DNA from: Cohnella fermenti
Lineage (GTDB): Bacteria > Bacillota > Bacilli > Paenibacillales > Paenibacillaceae
DNA: 64,000 bases
Assembly (NCBI RefSeq): GCF_004801405.1
Contig: NZ_SSOB01000016.1
Span: forward strand, 62,001-126,000
Direction: 5' to 3'
The position numbers and the translations under genes were made by a program. A model generated the notes under the pieces. The model saw only the letters and a program-made list of their open reading frames with translations, ran no database searches and was not told the DNA's origin. This document shows positions 57,381 through 64,000 of this stretch, one piece after another; position 1 is the stretch's first letter, and the number at the start of each line of letters is the position of its first letter.

Positions 57381-58532
57381 ATGACCTCCAATCCCAACCG
57401 AACGCCGAATATCCCGCCCGCCTCGGCTAGAGCTGCGCTTGATCGCATGACCCCTTACACTCCGGGCAAGCCTATCTGGGAGGTGAAGAGCGAATACGGG
57501 CTGGACCGGATCGTGAAGCTGGCTTCCAATGAGAACCCGCTCGGCCCGTCGCCGAAGGCGCTGGAGGCGATTCGCGAGATGCTGCCGGAGCTTCATCGCT
57601 ACCCGGACGATCGCGCGCGCTTGCTTGTTCGGACGCTGGCGAAGCGTTACGGCCTGCCGGAGGGCTGCTTCCTCGCGACCAATGGCGGCGACGAATTTAT
57701 CAAGCTGCTGTCGGAAGCTTACCTGGAACCGGGCGACGAGGTGATCGTGCCGACTCCAACGTTCAGCGAGTATGAATTCGGCGCGATTCTGATGGATGCG
57801 AACATCGTGGGCGTGCCGCTTCGCGACGGCTGCCTCTATTCGGCAGACGACCTGCTCGCACGGGTTGGGCCGCGGACGAAGCTGGTCTACGTCTGCACGC
57901 CGAACAACCCGACCGGAACGTACTTGGCGAAGACGGAACTGCGGCGGCTCGTGGAGGGGCTCCCCTCCGGCGTGCTCGTGGCGATTGACGCGGCGTATTC
58001 GCACTATGCTTCGGCGGACGATTACACGGATGGGATGGAGTTGATCGCGGAGGGCTTCCCGGTCGTCGTGCTGCACACCTTCTCGAAAATATTCGGCTTG
58101 GCCGGCATAAGAGTCGGCTTCGGGGCCGCTCCGGAGGCGGTTGTTGCCAGCATTCTGCGCGTGAAGGAGCCGTTCAATGTGAACGCGCTGGCGCAAGCGG
58201 CCGCTCTCGCGGCGCTTGACGACGAGGAGCACATGGAAGCGTCGAGGGCGCTCAACGAACGGGGAAGGCGGCAGTTGTACGAAGGGCTCGCCAAGCTGTC
58301 GATTGCTTGCGTTCCGAGCATGAGCAACTTTGTCCTCGCCGAGATCGGAGAGAGCGCTCCGCTTGTGTACGAGCAATTGCTGAAGCGCGGAGTCATCGTC
58401 AGACCGGGCCGGGGCTGGGGGTTGCCCCGCTGTCTTCGGATATCGGTCGGCACGGAGGAGGAGAACGCCATCCTGCTGGAGCAGTTGGCTGTGATTTCGA
58501 TCATAAACGGCGGAATCTTCAATGACCTGTAA
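57381..58532 (+). CDS. Histidinol-phosphate aminotransferase family protein, second copy
   Basis: 383-aa fold-type I PLP enzyme. KLASNENPLGPSPKALEAI, NGGDEFIKLLSEAYLEPGDEV, TPNNPTGT, IDAAYSHY and the PLP lysine in HTFSKIFGLAGIRVGFG are clear. It shares motifs with the hisC at 9914 but is diverged, e.g. DAAY instead of DEAY before the aromatic residue. Possible role in histidine, phenylalanine or another amino acid pathway. RBS AAAGGAAAG. Confidence 0.9.
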   Translation: MTSNPNRTPNIPPASARAALDRMTPYTPGKPIWEVKSEYGLDRIVKLASNENPLGPSPKALEAIREMLPELHRYPDDRARLLVRTLAKRYGLPEGCFLATNGGDEFIKLLSEAYLEPGDEVIVPTPTFSEYEFGAILMDANIVGVPLRDGCLYSADDLLARVGPRTKLVYVCTPNNPTGTYLAKTELRRLVEGLPSGVLVAIDAAYSHYASADDYTDGMELIAEGFPVVVLHTFSKIFGLAGIRVGFGAAPEAVVASILRVKEPFNVNALAQAAALAALDDEEHMEASRALNERGRRQLYEGLAKLSIACVPSMSNFVLAEIGESAPLVYEQLLKRGVIVRPGRGWGLPRCLRISVGTEEENAILLEQLAVISIINGGIFNDL

Positions 58533-58647
58533 CGGGATCGACAACACATCGTCGATTTTATGAACATAGTCGAATATGCTAAAATAAAGGGGAGTGGAGA
58601 AGCGATAAGAGAGACCAAAATAGAGACACACGGGCGGAGGAAGGCAC

Positions 58648-59520
58648 ATGTTTCGAGACATTGGAGTGGTCGGCGCCGGAACGATGGGACAGAGCATCGC
58701 CGAGATGCTCGCCGTCAAGGGCTTGGACGTTCATCTCGCGGAGAAGACGCACGAGCGCCTGAGCCAGGCGATGCAAGCGATTGAAGCCAGCCTCGATCGG
58801 CAGATCGAGAGATGGGCCATCACGCAAGCGGAGAAAAAATTAATTCTTAATCGCATACATACCGAGCCGTCTCTCGAGCATCTGGCGAAGTGCGATCTCG
58901 TTATCGAGACGATCTCGGAGGATGTGGAGAGCAAGAAGCATGTTTTTGCCCAATTGGACGCCATTCTGCCGGAGGAAGCCATTCTGGCGAGCAACACGTC
59001 GACGCTCAGCTTGACCGAGCTCGCCGCGGTGACGAACCGGCCGAAGCGGGTCATCGGCATGCACTTCGTTTATCCGGCTATCCGCATCGATCTGGTCGAG
59101 ATCATTCGCGGCCTGCAGACGTCGGACGATACGTTCCGGCAGACGAAGGAGTTCGTCGAGAACGTTCTGAACAAGAAGGGCGTCATGGTGTACGAATCTC
59201 CCGGCTTCGTGACGACCCGCCTGATCTGCCTCCTGATTAACGAAGCGCTCCACCTGCTCGAGGAAGGCGTCGCTTCTCCGGAGGACATCGACGCTTCGAT
59301 GAGAATCGGCTACCAGTTCGAGCACGGACCGCTGGAGATGGCCGACCGCTTCGGCCTCGATGCGGTGCTTGCCGCGCTGGAACGAATGTTCCGCGAATAC
59401 GGAGAGCTGAAGTACAGACCGTCGATCCTCCTCAAGAAGAAAGTCCGAGCAGGGCAGTTGGGTGTCAAGACGGGAGAAGGGTTTTTCGAATACGATAGGG
59501 ATGGAGGCCGTCTCTCATGA
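58648..59520 (+). CDS. 3-hydroxybutyryl-CoA dehydrogenase family protein
   Basis: 290 aa. NAD-binding GVVGAGTMGQSIAEMLA at the N-terminus; catalytic HFVYPAIRIDLVEIIRG; C-terminal helical domain with FVTTRLICLLINEALHLLEEGV and GPLEMADRFGLDA. Oxidises or reduces 3-hydroxyacyl-CoA. GGCGGAGGAAGG precedes the ATG. Four-base overlap with ackA suggests a shared role in short-chain acyl-CoA or acetate metabolism. A TAAAAT-like -10 (about 58578) lies upstream. Confidence 0.9.
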   Translation: MFRDIGVVGAGTMGQSIAEMLAVKGLDVHLAEKTHERLSQAMQAIEASLDRQIERWAITQAEKKLILNRIHTEPSLEHLAKCDLVIETISEDVESKKHVFAQLDAILPEEAILASNTSTLSLTELAAVTNRPKRVIGMHFVYPAIRIDLVEIIRGLQTSDDTFRQTKEFVENVLNKKGVMVYESPGFVTTRLICLLINEALHLLEEGVASPEDIDASMRIGYQFEHGPLEMADRFGLDAVLAALERMFREYGELKYRPSILLKKKVRAGQLGVKTGEGFFEYDRDGGRLS

Positions 59521-60731
59521 ACATTCTTGTCATCAATGCGGGAAGCTCCTCTCTCAAATACCAGCTTTACAACATGAACGACGAATCCGTTCTGGCCAAG
59601 GGCAGGGTTGAACGGATCGGGATGGAATCCTCGATTCTGACACACGAGGTCGACGACCGTCCGGAGGTTCGCGAGGTCAGCGAGATTCTCGAGCATACGA
59701 CGGCGGTTCGCAAGGTATTGGACATGCTGACGAACAAGCGCTTCGGCGTGCTCGGCTCGATCGAGGATATTCAGGCGGTCGGCCACCGGATCGTTCACGG
59801 CGGAGAGTCCTTTAAGCAATCGGTGCTGATCAACGACGAGGTGAAGCTGGAGATCAAGAAGCTGTTCGACCTCGCGCCGCTGCACAACCCGGCTCACATG
59901 ATGGGCATTCTCGCGGTCGAGGCGAACCTGCCGAACGTTCCGCAGGCGGTCGTATTCGACACGGCGTTCCACCAGACGATGCCGAAGTCTTCGTATCTGT
60001 ACGCCATTCCGATGGTGCTCTACAATAAGCATAAGATTCGCCGCTACGGCTTCCACGGCACGAGCCACGATTACGTGAGCCAGCAGGCCGCGCTATTCCT
60101 CGGCAAGCCGATCGAGGAACTGAAGATCGTCAGTTGCCACATCGGCAACGGAGCGAGCTGCACGGCCATTATGCACGGGAAGTCGTACGATACGAGCATG
60201 GGGATGACGCCGCTCGAAGGGCTGATGATGGGGACGCGCAGCGGGGACCTGGACCCTGCAATCGTGCCGTACACGATCGGCAAGGAAGACCTGACGCTGA
60301 ACGAGGTCAACTCGATGCTCAACAAGCACAGCGGCTTGATGGCGATCTCGGGCATCAGCAGCGACATGCGCGAGATCGTGCAGGCGATGGAGGACGGCAA
60401 CGAATCGGCGCGGCTTGCGTTCGAGATGTATGCTTATCGCATCCGGAAGTACATCGGCGCCTACGCGGCGGCAATGAACGGCATCGACGTCATTCTGTTC
60501 ACGGCGGGCGTCGGGGAGAATTCGGCTCCGCTGCGCGAGAAGGTGTGCGAAGGGCTGACGTTCCTCGGCATCGAGCTGGACACGGAGCGCAACAAGGTGC
60601 GTTCCGGCGAGACGCGGCGAATTGCGAAGGATGGCTCCAAGGTCGAAGTGCTTGTCGTTCCGACGAACGAGGAACTGCTGATCGCGCGGGACACGTACCG
60701 GCTGCTGACAACCTCTTCGGAGAGCAATTAG
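59517..60731 (+). CDS. ackA: Acetate kinase
   Basis: 404 aa. ATP + acetate to acetyl phosphate. NAGSSSLKYQL at the N-terminus (Asn7), GHRIVHGGE, DTAFHQTMP, RYGFHGTSHDYVS, GNGASCTA and GVGENSAPLRE near the end are family signatures. Overlaps the preceding dehydrogenase gene by four bases. Homology to butyrate kinase was considered; the motif set fits acetate kinase better. Confidence 0.96.
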   Translation: MNILVINAGSSSLKYQLYNMNDESVLAKGRVERIGMESSILTHEVDDRPEVREVSEILEHTTAVRKVLDMLTNKRFGVLGSIEDIQAVGHRIVHGGESFKQSVLINDEVKLEIKKLFDLAPLHNPAHMMGILAVEANLPNVPQAVVFDTAFHQTMPKSSYLYAIPMVLYNKHKIRRYGFHGTSHDYVSQQAALFLGKPIEELKIVSCHIGNGASCTAIMHGKSYDTSMGMTPLEGLMMGTRSGDLDPAIVPYTIGKEDLTLNEVNSMLNKHSGLMAISGISSDMREIVQAMEDGNESARLAFEMYAYRIRKYIGAYAAAMNGIDVILFTAGVGENSAPLREKVCEGLTFLGIELDTERNKVRSGETRRIAKDGSKVEVLVVPTNEELLIARDTYRLLTTSSESN

Positions 60732-60794
60732 CGACTTCTGGGTGCCGCGTCATGGGCGTCGGCACACAGGCACGAAGAAGGGAGGAAGAGGCTT

Positions 60795-61517
60795 ATGAAC
60801 GATCGTTTGCACGATCGCAACGCGCTTGCGCAAGGATTGGCCGCCGCCTATGCGGACGGCTCGGTGAGCTTGCCCTATGCGCTTCTGCGCAGCTATCGCG
60901 CCTTGAAGCTGATGGACACGGAATGCATGATGCTCATCCATATTATCGCGTACCGCCAGCTTGAGCAGAACGAGTTCCCGACGATGGATCAGCTTCAAGG
61001 CCGGCTCGGCGCTTCTCCGGATGCGATAGGCCATACGATGCAGAAGCTGGTGAAGAACGGCTTCGTCGGCATCGACGAGGTCGTCGATCCGCTCACTGGC
61101 GTTCAGGCGGAACGATATAACCTTAGCGGTCTGTTCCAGAAGATTGCGGCGCTGCTCGCCGCCGGCGAGGTGCCGCTCGAAGGAGCCGAGGCCGCCAGAG
61201 CTTCCTTCGAGCCCGGCATCGCTTCGCGGTCGATCCCGTCCGCGGCGTCGCACGCGGCGGAGCCGAATCTGTTCAGCGTCTTCGAGCAGGAGTTCGGGCG
61301 GCCGCTGACGCCGATGGAATGCGAGACGATCAACGGCTGGATCGACAACGACGGCTATCCGAACGAGCTGATCCTGTTCGCGCTGAAGGAATCGGTGTTC
61401 GCCGGCAAGCTGCACTTCCGCTACATCGACCGCATCCTGCTGGAGTGGAGCCGCAATCGCGTAAACAGCGTCGACGACGCGCGGGCGCATGCGCAGAAGA
61501 TTCGCGGAGGGCGCTGA
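60795..61517 (+). CDS. dnaD: DNA replication initiation protein DnaD
   Basis: 240 aa. The N-terminal winged helix (YALLRSYRALKLMDTECMMLIHII, TMDQLQGRLGASPDAIGHTMQKLVKNGFVGI) and the C-terminal DnaB-2/DDBH2 domain (FEQEFGRPLTPMECETINGWIDNDGYPNELILFALKESVFAGKLHFRYIDRIL) are joined by a Pro/Ala/Ser linker. Loads the DnaC helicase with DnaB/DnaI at oriC and restart sites. GGGAGGAAG is the RBS. The nth gene that usually follows in Bacillus is absent here. Confidence 0.93.
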   Translation: MNDRLHDRNALAQGLAAAYADGSVSLPYALLRSYRALKLMDTECMMLIHIIAYRQLEQNEFPTMDQLQGRLGASPDAIGHTMQKLVKNGFVGIDEVVDPLTGVQAERYNLSGLFQKIAALLAAGEVPLEGAEAARASFEPGIASRSIPSAASHAAEPNLFSVFEQEFGRPLTPMECETINGWIDNDGYPNELILFALKESVFAGKLHFRYIDRILLEWSRNRVNSVDDARAHAQKIRGGR

Positions 61518-61576
61518 GAAGATGAACGCGGATGTGGATATCGGTATCGATATGGATTGATCCAAGGATCGCAGGG

Positions 61577-61614
61577 CAGCCCTTCGCGGAGGGCGGCTGT
61601 GCGGTTCTTTTTTT
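61577..61614 (+). terminator. Terminator after dnaD
   Basis: CAGCCCT (61577-61583) pairs with AGGG-CG-GCTG (61590-61599), and a run of seven Ts follows at 61608-61614. Confidence 0.7.
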
Positions 61615-61669
61615 GGCATATGTTAAAAAAGTCCCGATCTGCCCGTCAGGCCGCGGCAAGGGATTGCGC

Positions 61670-61697
61670 ACCCGTCGGTGGGCGTACGCATAAGATA
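61670..61697 (+). promoter_or_regulatory. Candidate sigma-K promoter of spoVFA
   Basis: ACC (61670-61672), 16-bp spacer, CATAAGATA (61689-61697) matches the sigma-K consensus (AC and CATANNNTA). spoVF is known to be expressed in the mother cell under sigma-K in Bacillus. The distance to the TTG start is 45 bp. Confidence 0.6.
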
Positions 61698-61741
61698 GCT
61701 ATGTACTTGCGACACTGGCGGCATGAAGGGAGGGGGATGCC

Positions 61742-62641
61742 TTGCTTACGGGAGTGAACGTAGTGCTCGCGGGCGGGGATGCCCGGCAGTTGGAAGTCAT
61801 CCGCCGTCTAACGGAATTGGATGCCACGGTAACGATTATCGGCTTCGATCGCTTGGACACACCGTTCCCGGGCGTAACGAAGGCGGAGTGGACGGAAGAG
61901 GCGCTGCGCGGGGCCGATGCGCTTGTTCTTCCTCCGGTCGGAACGGAGGACGACGGAACGGTCTCGGCCATCTTCACCGACAAGGAGATGAAGCTGACCG
62001 AAGCGTACGTCTCGAGGCTGCCCGCGCATTGCCAAATCTATTGCGGAATGGCCAAGGCCTATCTGAAGAAGCTGTGCGCCGCCCATCAACTGAAGCTTAT
62101 CGAGCTGTTCGAGCGGGACGACGTAGCGATCTACAACTCGATCCCGACGGCGGAAGGCGCTCTGATGATGGCCATCCAACACACGGACATTACGATTCAC
62201 GGGTCGACTTGCATGGTGCTCGGCCTTGGAAGAACGGGTCTCACGATGGCGCGGACGCTGCAAGCGCTCGGCGCGAAAGTGAAGGCCGGAGTACGCCGGG
62301 AGGAGTCCTTCGCGAGGGCGTTCGAGATGGGCTTCGAGCCTTTCTACATGGGCGATTTGGCGCGTCAGGCGGGGAATATCGACTTGCTTTTTAATACGAT
62401 ACCTAATATGATAGTCACAGCGCAAGTGATCGCGGGACTCCCCCTGCGAGCGGTGATTATCGACCTGGCTTCGAAGCCCGGCGGCACGGATTTTCGCTTC
62501 GCCGAGAAGCGAGGAATCAAGGCGATGCTCGCCCCCGGATTGCCGGGAATCGTCGCCCCGAAGACGGCCGGTCGAATTATCGCGAATGGTCTTATCCAAC
62601 TGTTGTTGGAAGATCAGCGACTACGGGGGAATGAACCATGA
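61742..62641 (+). CDS. spoVFA: Dipicolinate synthase subunit A
   Basis: 299 aa, TTG start with GGGAGGGGG about ten bases upstream. With SpoVFB it oxidises dihydrodipicolinate to dipicolinic acid, the spore-core chelator. A Rossmann-like motif CMVLGLGRTGLTMARTL lies near residue 160 and the N-terminal half has a GGDARQLEVIRRL nucleotide-binding-like strand. Mother-cell protein. Four-base overlap with spoVFB. Confidence 0.95.
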   Translation: MLTGVNVVLAGGDARQLEVIRRLTELDATVTIIGFDRLDTPFPGVTKAEWTEEALRGADALVLPPVGTEDDGTVSAIFTDKEMKLTEAYVSRLPAHCQIYCGMAKAYLKKLCAAHQLKLIELFERDDVAIYNSIPTAEGALMMAIQHTDITIHGSTCMVLGLGRTGLTMARTLQALGAKVKAGVRREESFARAFEMGFEPFYMGDLARQAGNIDLLFNTIPNMIVTAQVIAGLPLRAVIIDLASKPGGTDFRFAEKRGIKAMLAPGLPGIVAPKTAGRIIANGLIQLLLEDQRLRGNEP

Positions 62642-63234
62642 ATTGGCATGGAGTGACCGTCGGTTACGCACTTACCGGTTCCCATTGCACGCTTGCGGAA
62701 GTGCTTCCGCAGATTCAGAGATTCACGGATGCGGGCGCGAATGTCGTTCCGATCGTCAGTCAGACGATTCTGACGACCGACACGCGCTTCGGAACCTCGG
62801 AGCATTGGCAGTCCGAGCTTCGCCGGATTACGGGGAACGAACTGATCTCGTCGATCACGGCCGCAGAGCCGCTCGGCCCTTCGAAGAAGCTGGACGTCCT
62901 GGCCATCGCCCCCTGCACGGGCAGCACGACGAGCCGGCTTGCGAACGCGCTGACCGACAGTCCGGTGCTGATGGCGGCCAAGGCGCAGCTGCGCAACGGC
63001 CGGCCGCTTGTTCTAGCCATCTCGACGAACGACGGTCTTGGCCTTAACGCCGCGAATATCGCGAAGCTGCTTGTCGCCAAGAGCATCTACTTCGTCCCGT
63101 TCGGGCAAGACAATCCGGAGGCCAAGCCGAATTCCCTCGTCGCGAGGATGGACCTCGTGCTGGAGACTTGCGAGGCGGCGCTGCAAGGCAGACAACTGCA
63201 GCCCATGCTGATCGAGCGTTTCTTATACGCTTAA
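62638..63234 (+). CDS. spoVFB: Dipicolinate synthase subunit B
   Basis: 198 aa flavoprotein-like subunit. TVGYALTGSHCTLAEVLPQI at the N-terminus, APCTGSTTSRLANALTDSPVLMAAKAQLRNGRP in the middle, typical of the DpaB/flavoprotein fold. Overlaps spoVFA. In Bacillus asd and dapG follow; here dapG comes directly. Confidence 0.95.
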   Translation: MNWHGVTVGYALTGSHCTLAEVLPQIQRFTDAGANVVPIVSQTILTTDTRFGTSEHWQSELRRITGNELISSITAAEPLGPSKKLDVLAIAPCTGSTTSRLANALTDSPVLMAAKAQLRNGRPLVLAISTNDGLGLNAANIAKLLVAKSIYFVPFGQDNPEAKPNSLVARMDLVLETCEAALQGRQLQPMLIERFLYA

Positions 63235-63330
63235 GATAGGAACGGCTTCACGGCTTATTCGGAATAAAGACTCGACTCTCTTCGTTGCCTTTGACTTCCC
63301 CGCAGGCTGTTCGGAAGGAAGATGAGAGCA

Positions 63331-64000
63331 ATGATCATCGTTCAGAAATTCGGAGGGACGTCGCTGTCTGACGATTGCAGTCGGCAGCACGTCCTCCGTC
63401 ATATTAGGAGAGAGAGAGCGGAGGGGCATCGGCTTGTCGTTGTCGTGTCGGCCATGGGAAGGCGAGGCGAGCCTTACGCCACCGATACCCTGCTCGATTG
63501 GATCGCTGACAATGGCAATTCGTTGCCGGACCGAGAGAAGGATCTGTTGCTCAGTTGCGGCGAATTGATCTCCGCGGCAACCTTGTGCAGCTTGCTTAAC
63601 CGAGAAGGCATTCCGGCGGTCGCTCTTACGGGCGGCCAGGCGGGAATCCGCACGGATGCCCGGTTCGGTTCTGCCAGAATCGTCGGCGTGAACGGAGCGC
63701 GGCTTCTGGAGTATCTCGAAGAAGGCAAGATCGTTATCGTCGCCGGCTTCCAGGGAATGACGGAGACGGGGGAGATCACGACGCTGGGCAGAGGCGGAAG
63801 CGATACGTCCGCAACGGCGCTCGGAGCCGCTCTCCAGGCCGGAATTGTCGATATCTATACCGATGTCGACGGCATCCTGACCGCCGATCCGCGGATGGTC
63901 AGCGAAGCGCGGCCGCTGCCGATGGTCAGCTATGAAGAGATTTGCAATATGGCGTATAACGGGGCGAAGGTGATCCATCCCCGCGCCGTTGAGATCGCGA
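63331..64000 (+). CDS. dapG: Aspartokinase, N-terminal part (DapG type), cut by window end
   Basis: Reads through the end of the window: MIIVQKFGGTSLSDD, VVVVSAMGRRGEPYATD, CGELISA, TGGQAGI, LGRGGSDTSATAL, YTDVDGILTADPR and YNGAKVIHPRAVEIA are the substrate and ATP-binding motifs of aspartate kinase. Start at 63331, ten bases from GGAAGGAAG; an in-frame ATG at 63322 sits too close to that RBS. Phosphorylates aspartate, first step toward lysine, diaminopimelate and dipicolinate, which suits its place after spoVF. ACT domains are outside the window. Confidence 0.93.
   Translation, partial: MIIVQKFGGTSLSDDCSRQHVLRHIRRERAEGHRLVVVVSAMGRRGEPYATDTLLDWIADNGNSLPDREKDLLLSCGELISAATLCSLLNREGIPAVALTGGQAGIRTDARFGSARIVGVNGARLLEYLEEGKIVIVAGFQGMTETGEITTLGRGGSDTSATALGAALQAGIVDIYTDVDGILTADPRMVSEARPLPMVSYEEICNMAYNGAKVIHPRAVEIA

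Noticed and set aside
61522..61560. 12-codon ORF after dnaD
   Set aside because: Too short, Asp/Ile repeats only, and lies directly before the terminator.

Overview
This window reads as a GC-rich (roughly 55-60% by eye), spore-forming low-GC-lineage Gram-positive of the Paenibacillaceae (Cohnella/Paenibacillus-like). The evidence is the Bacillus-type gene order (cheR-aroC-aroB-aroH-trpEDCFBA-hisC-tyrA, then ypiB/ypiF-qcrABC-ypjABCD-dapB-mgsA-bshB1-bshA-cca-birA-panBCD-dinG), bacillithiol genes, a menaquinol:cytochrome c oxidoreductase, and sporulation genes (ypjB, spoVFA/B). Almost all housekeeping genes lie on the + strand and many overlap by ATGA or similar, so they form long operons.

Layout. 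1-12.2 kb: end of cheR, then the aromatic supraoperon from chorismate synthase to prephenate dehydrogenase. trpE has its own promoter and a long GAG-rich leader ending in an intrinsic terminator. 12.2-13.8 kb: a gene-free region with a perfect 50-bp palindrome terminator, a consensus promoter with cre-like sites, a short terminated transcript, a roughly 280-nt structured RNA candidate (raiA-motif-like), a 9/18-bp minisatellite, and an array of small palindromes spaced about 52 bp apart. 13.8-24.5 kb: ECF sigma/anti-sigma/phosphatase operon, an IDEAL-domain protein, a deacetylase, DUF2487, qcrABC and ypj genes. 24.5-31.2 kb: TPR protein, lysine (dapB), methylglyoxal, bacillithiol, tRNA CCA-adding enzyme and BirA, with a second 52-bp palindrome array just before birA. 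31.2-43.0 kb: a carbohydrate island (AraC regulator, large glycoside hydrolase, LplB/LplC/binding-protein ABC importer, MFS transporter, YesN/YesM-type two-component system) that separates birA from panBCD. 43.0-54.2 kb: pantothenate genes, TPR protein, DinG exonuclease-helicase, Rex, MTA/SAH deaminase, YpmB, and a two-gene unit with a short FtsH-like protease. 54.2-57.4 kb: a second ECF sigma/anti-sigma pair preceded by repeats, followed by a third 52-bp palindrome array. 57.4-64 kb: second hisC-type aminotransferase, 3-hydroxyacyl-CoA dehydrogenase, acetate kinase, DnaD, dipicolinate synthase A/B and the start of dapG.

Most unusual content: three unlinked intergenic arrays (13.1-13.6, 29.9-30.2 and 56.7-57.1 kb) share one architecture, namely a 16-19 bp palindrome with an A/T-rich centre, repeated every 51-52 bp, close to five turns of B-DNA, although the arm and spacer sequences differ between loci. 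No cas genes are present and the period is not a multiple of three, so neither CRISPR nor coding function explains it. Second are the structured RNA at 12.4-12.7 kb and the GAG-repeat trp leader.
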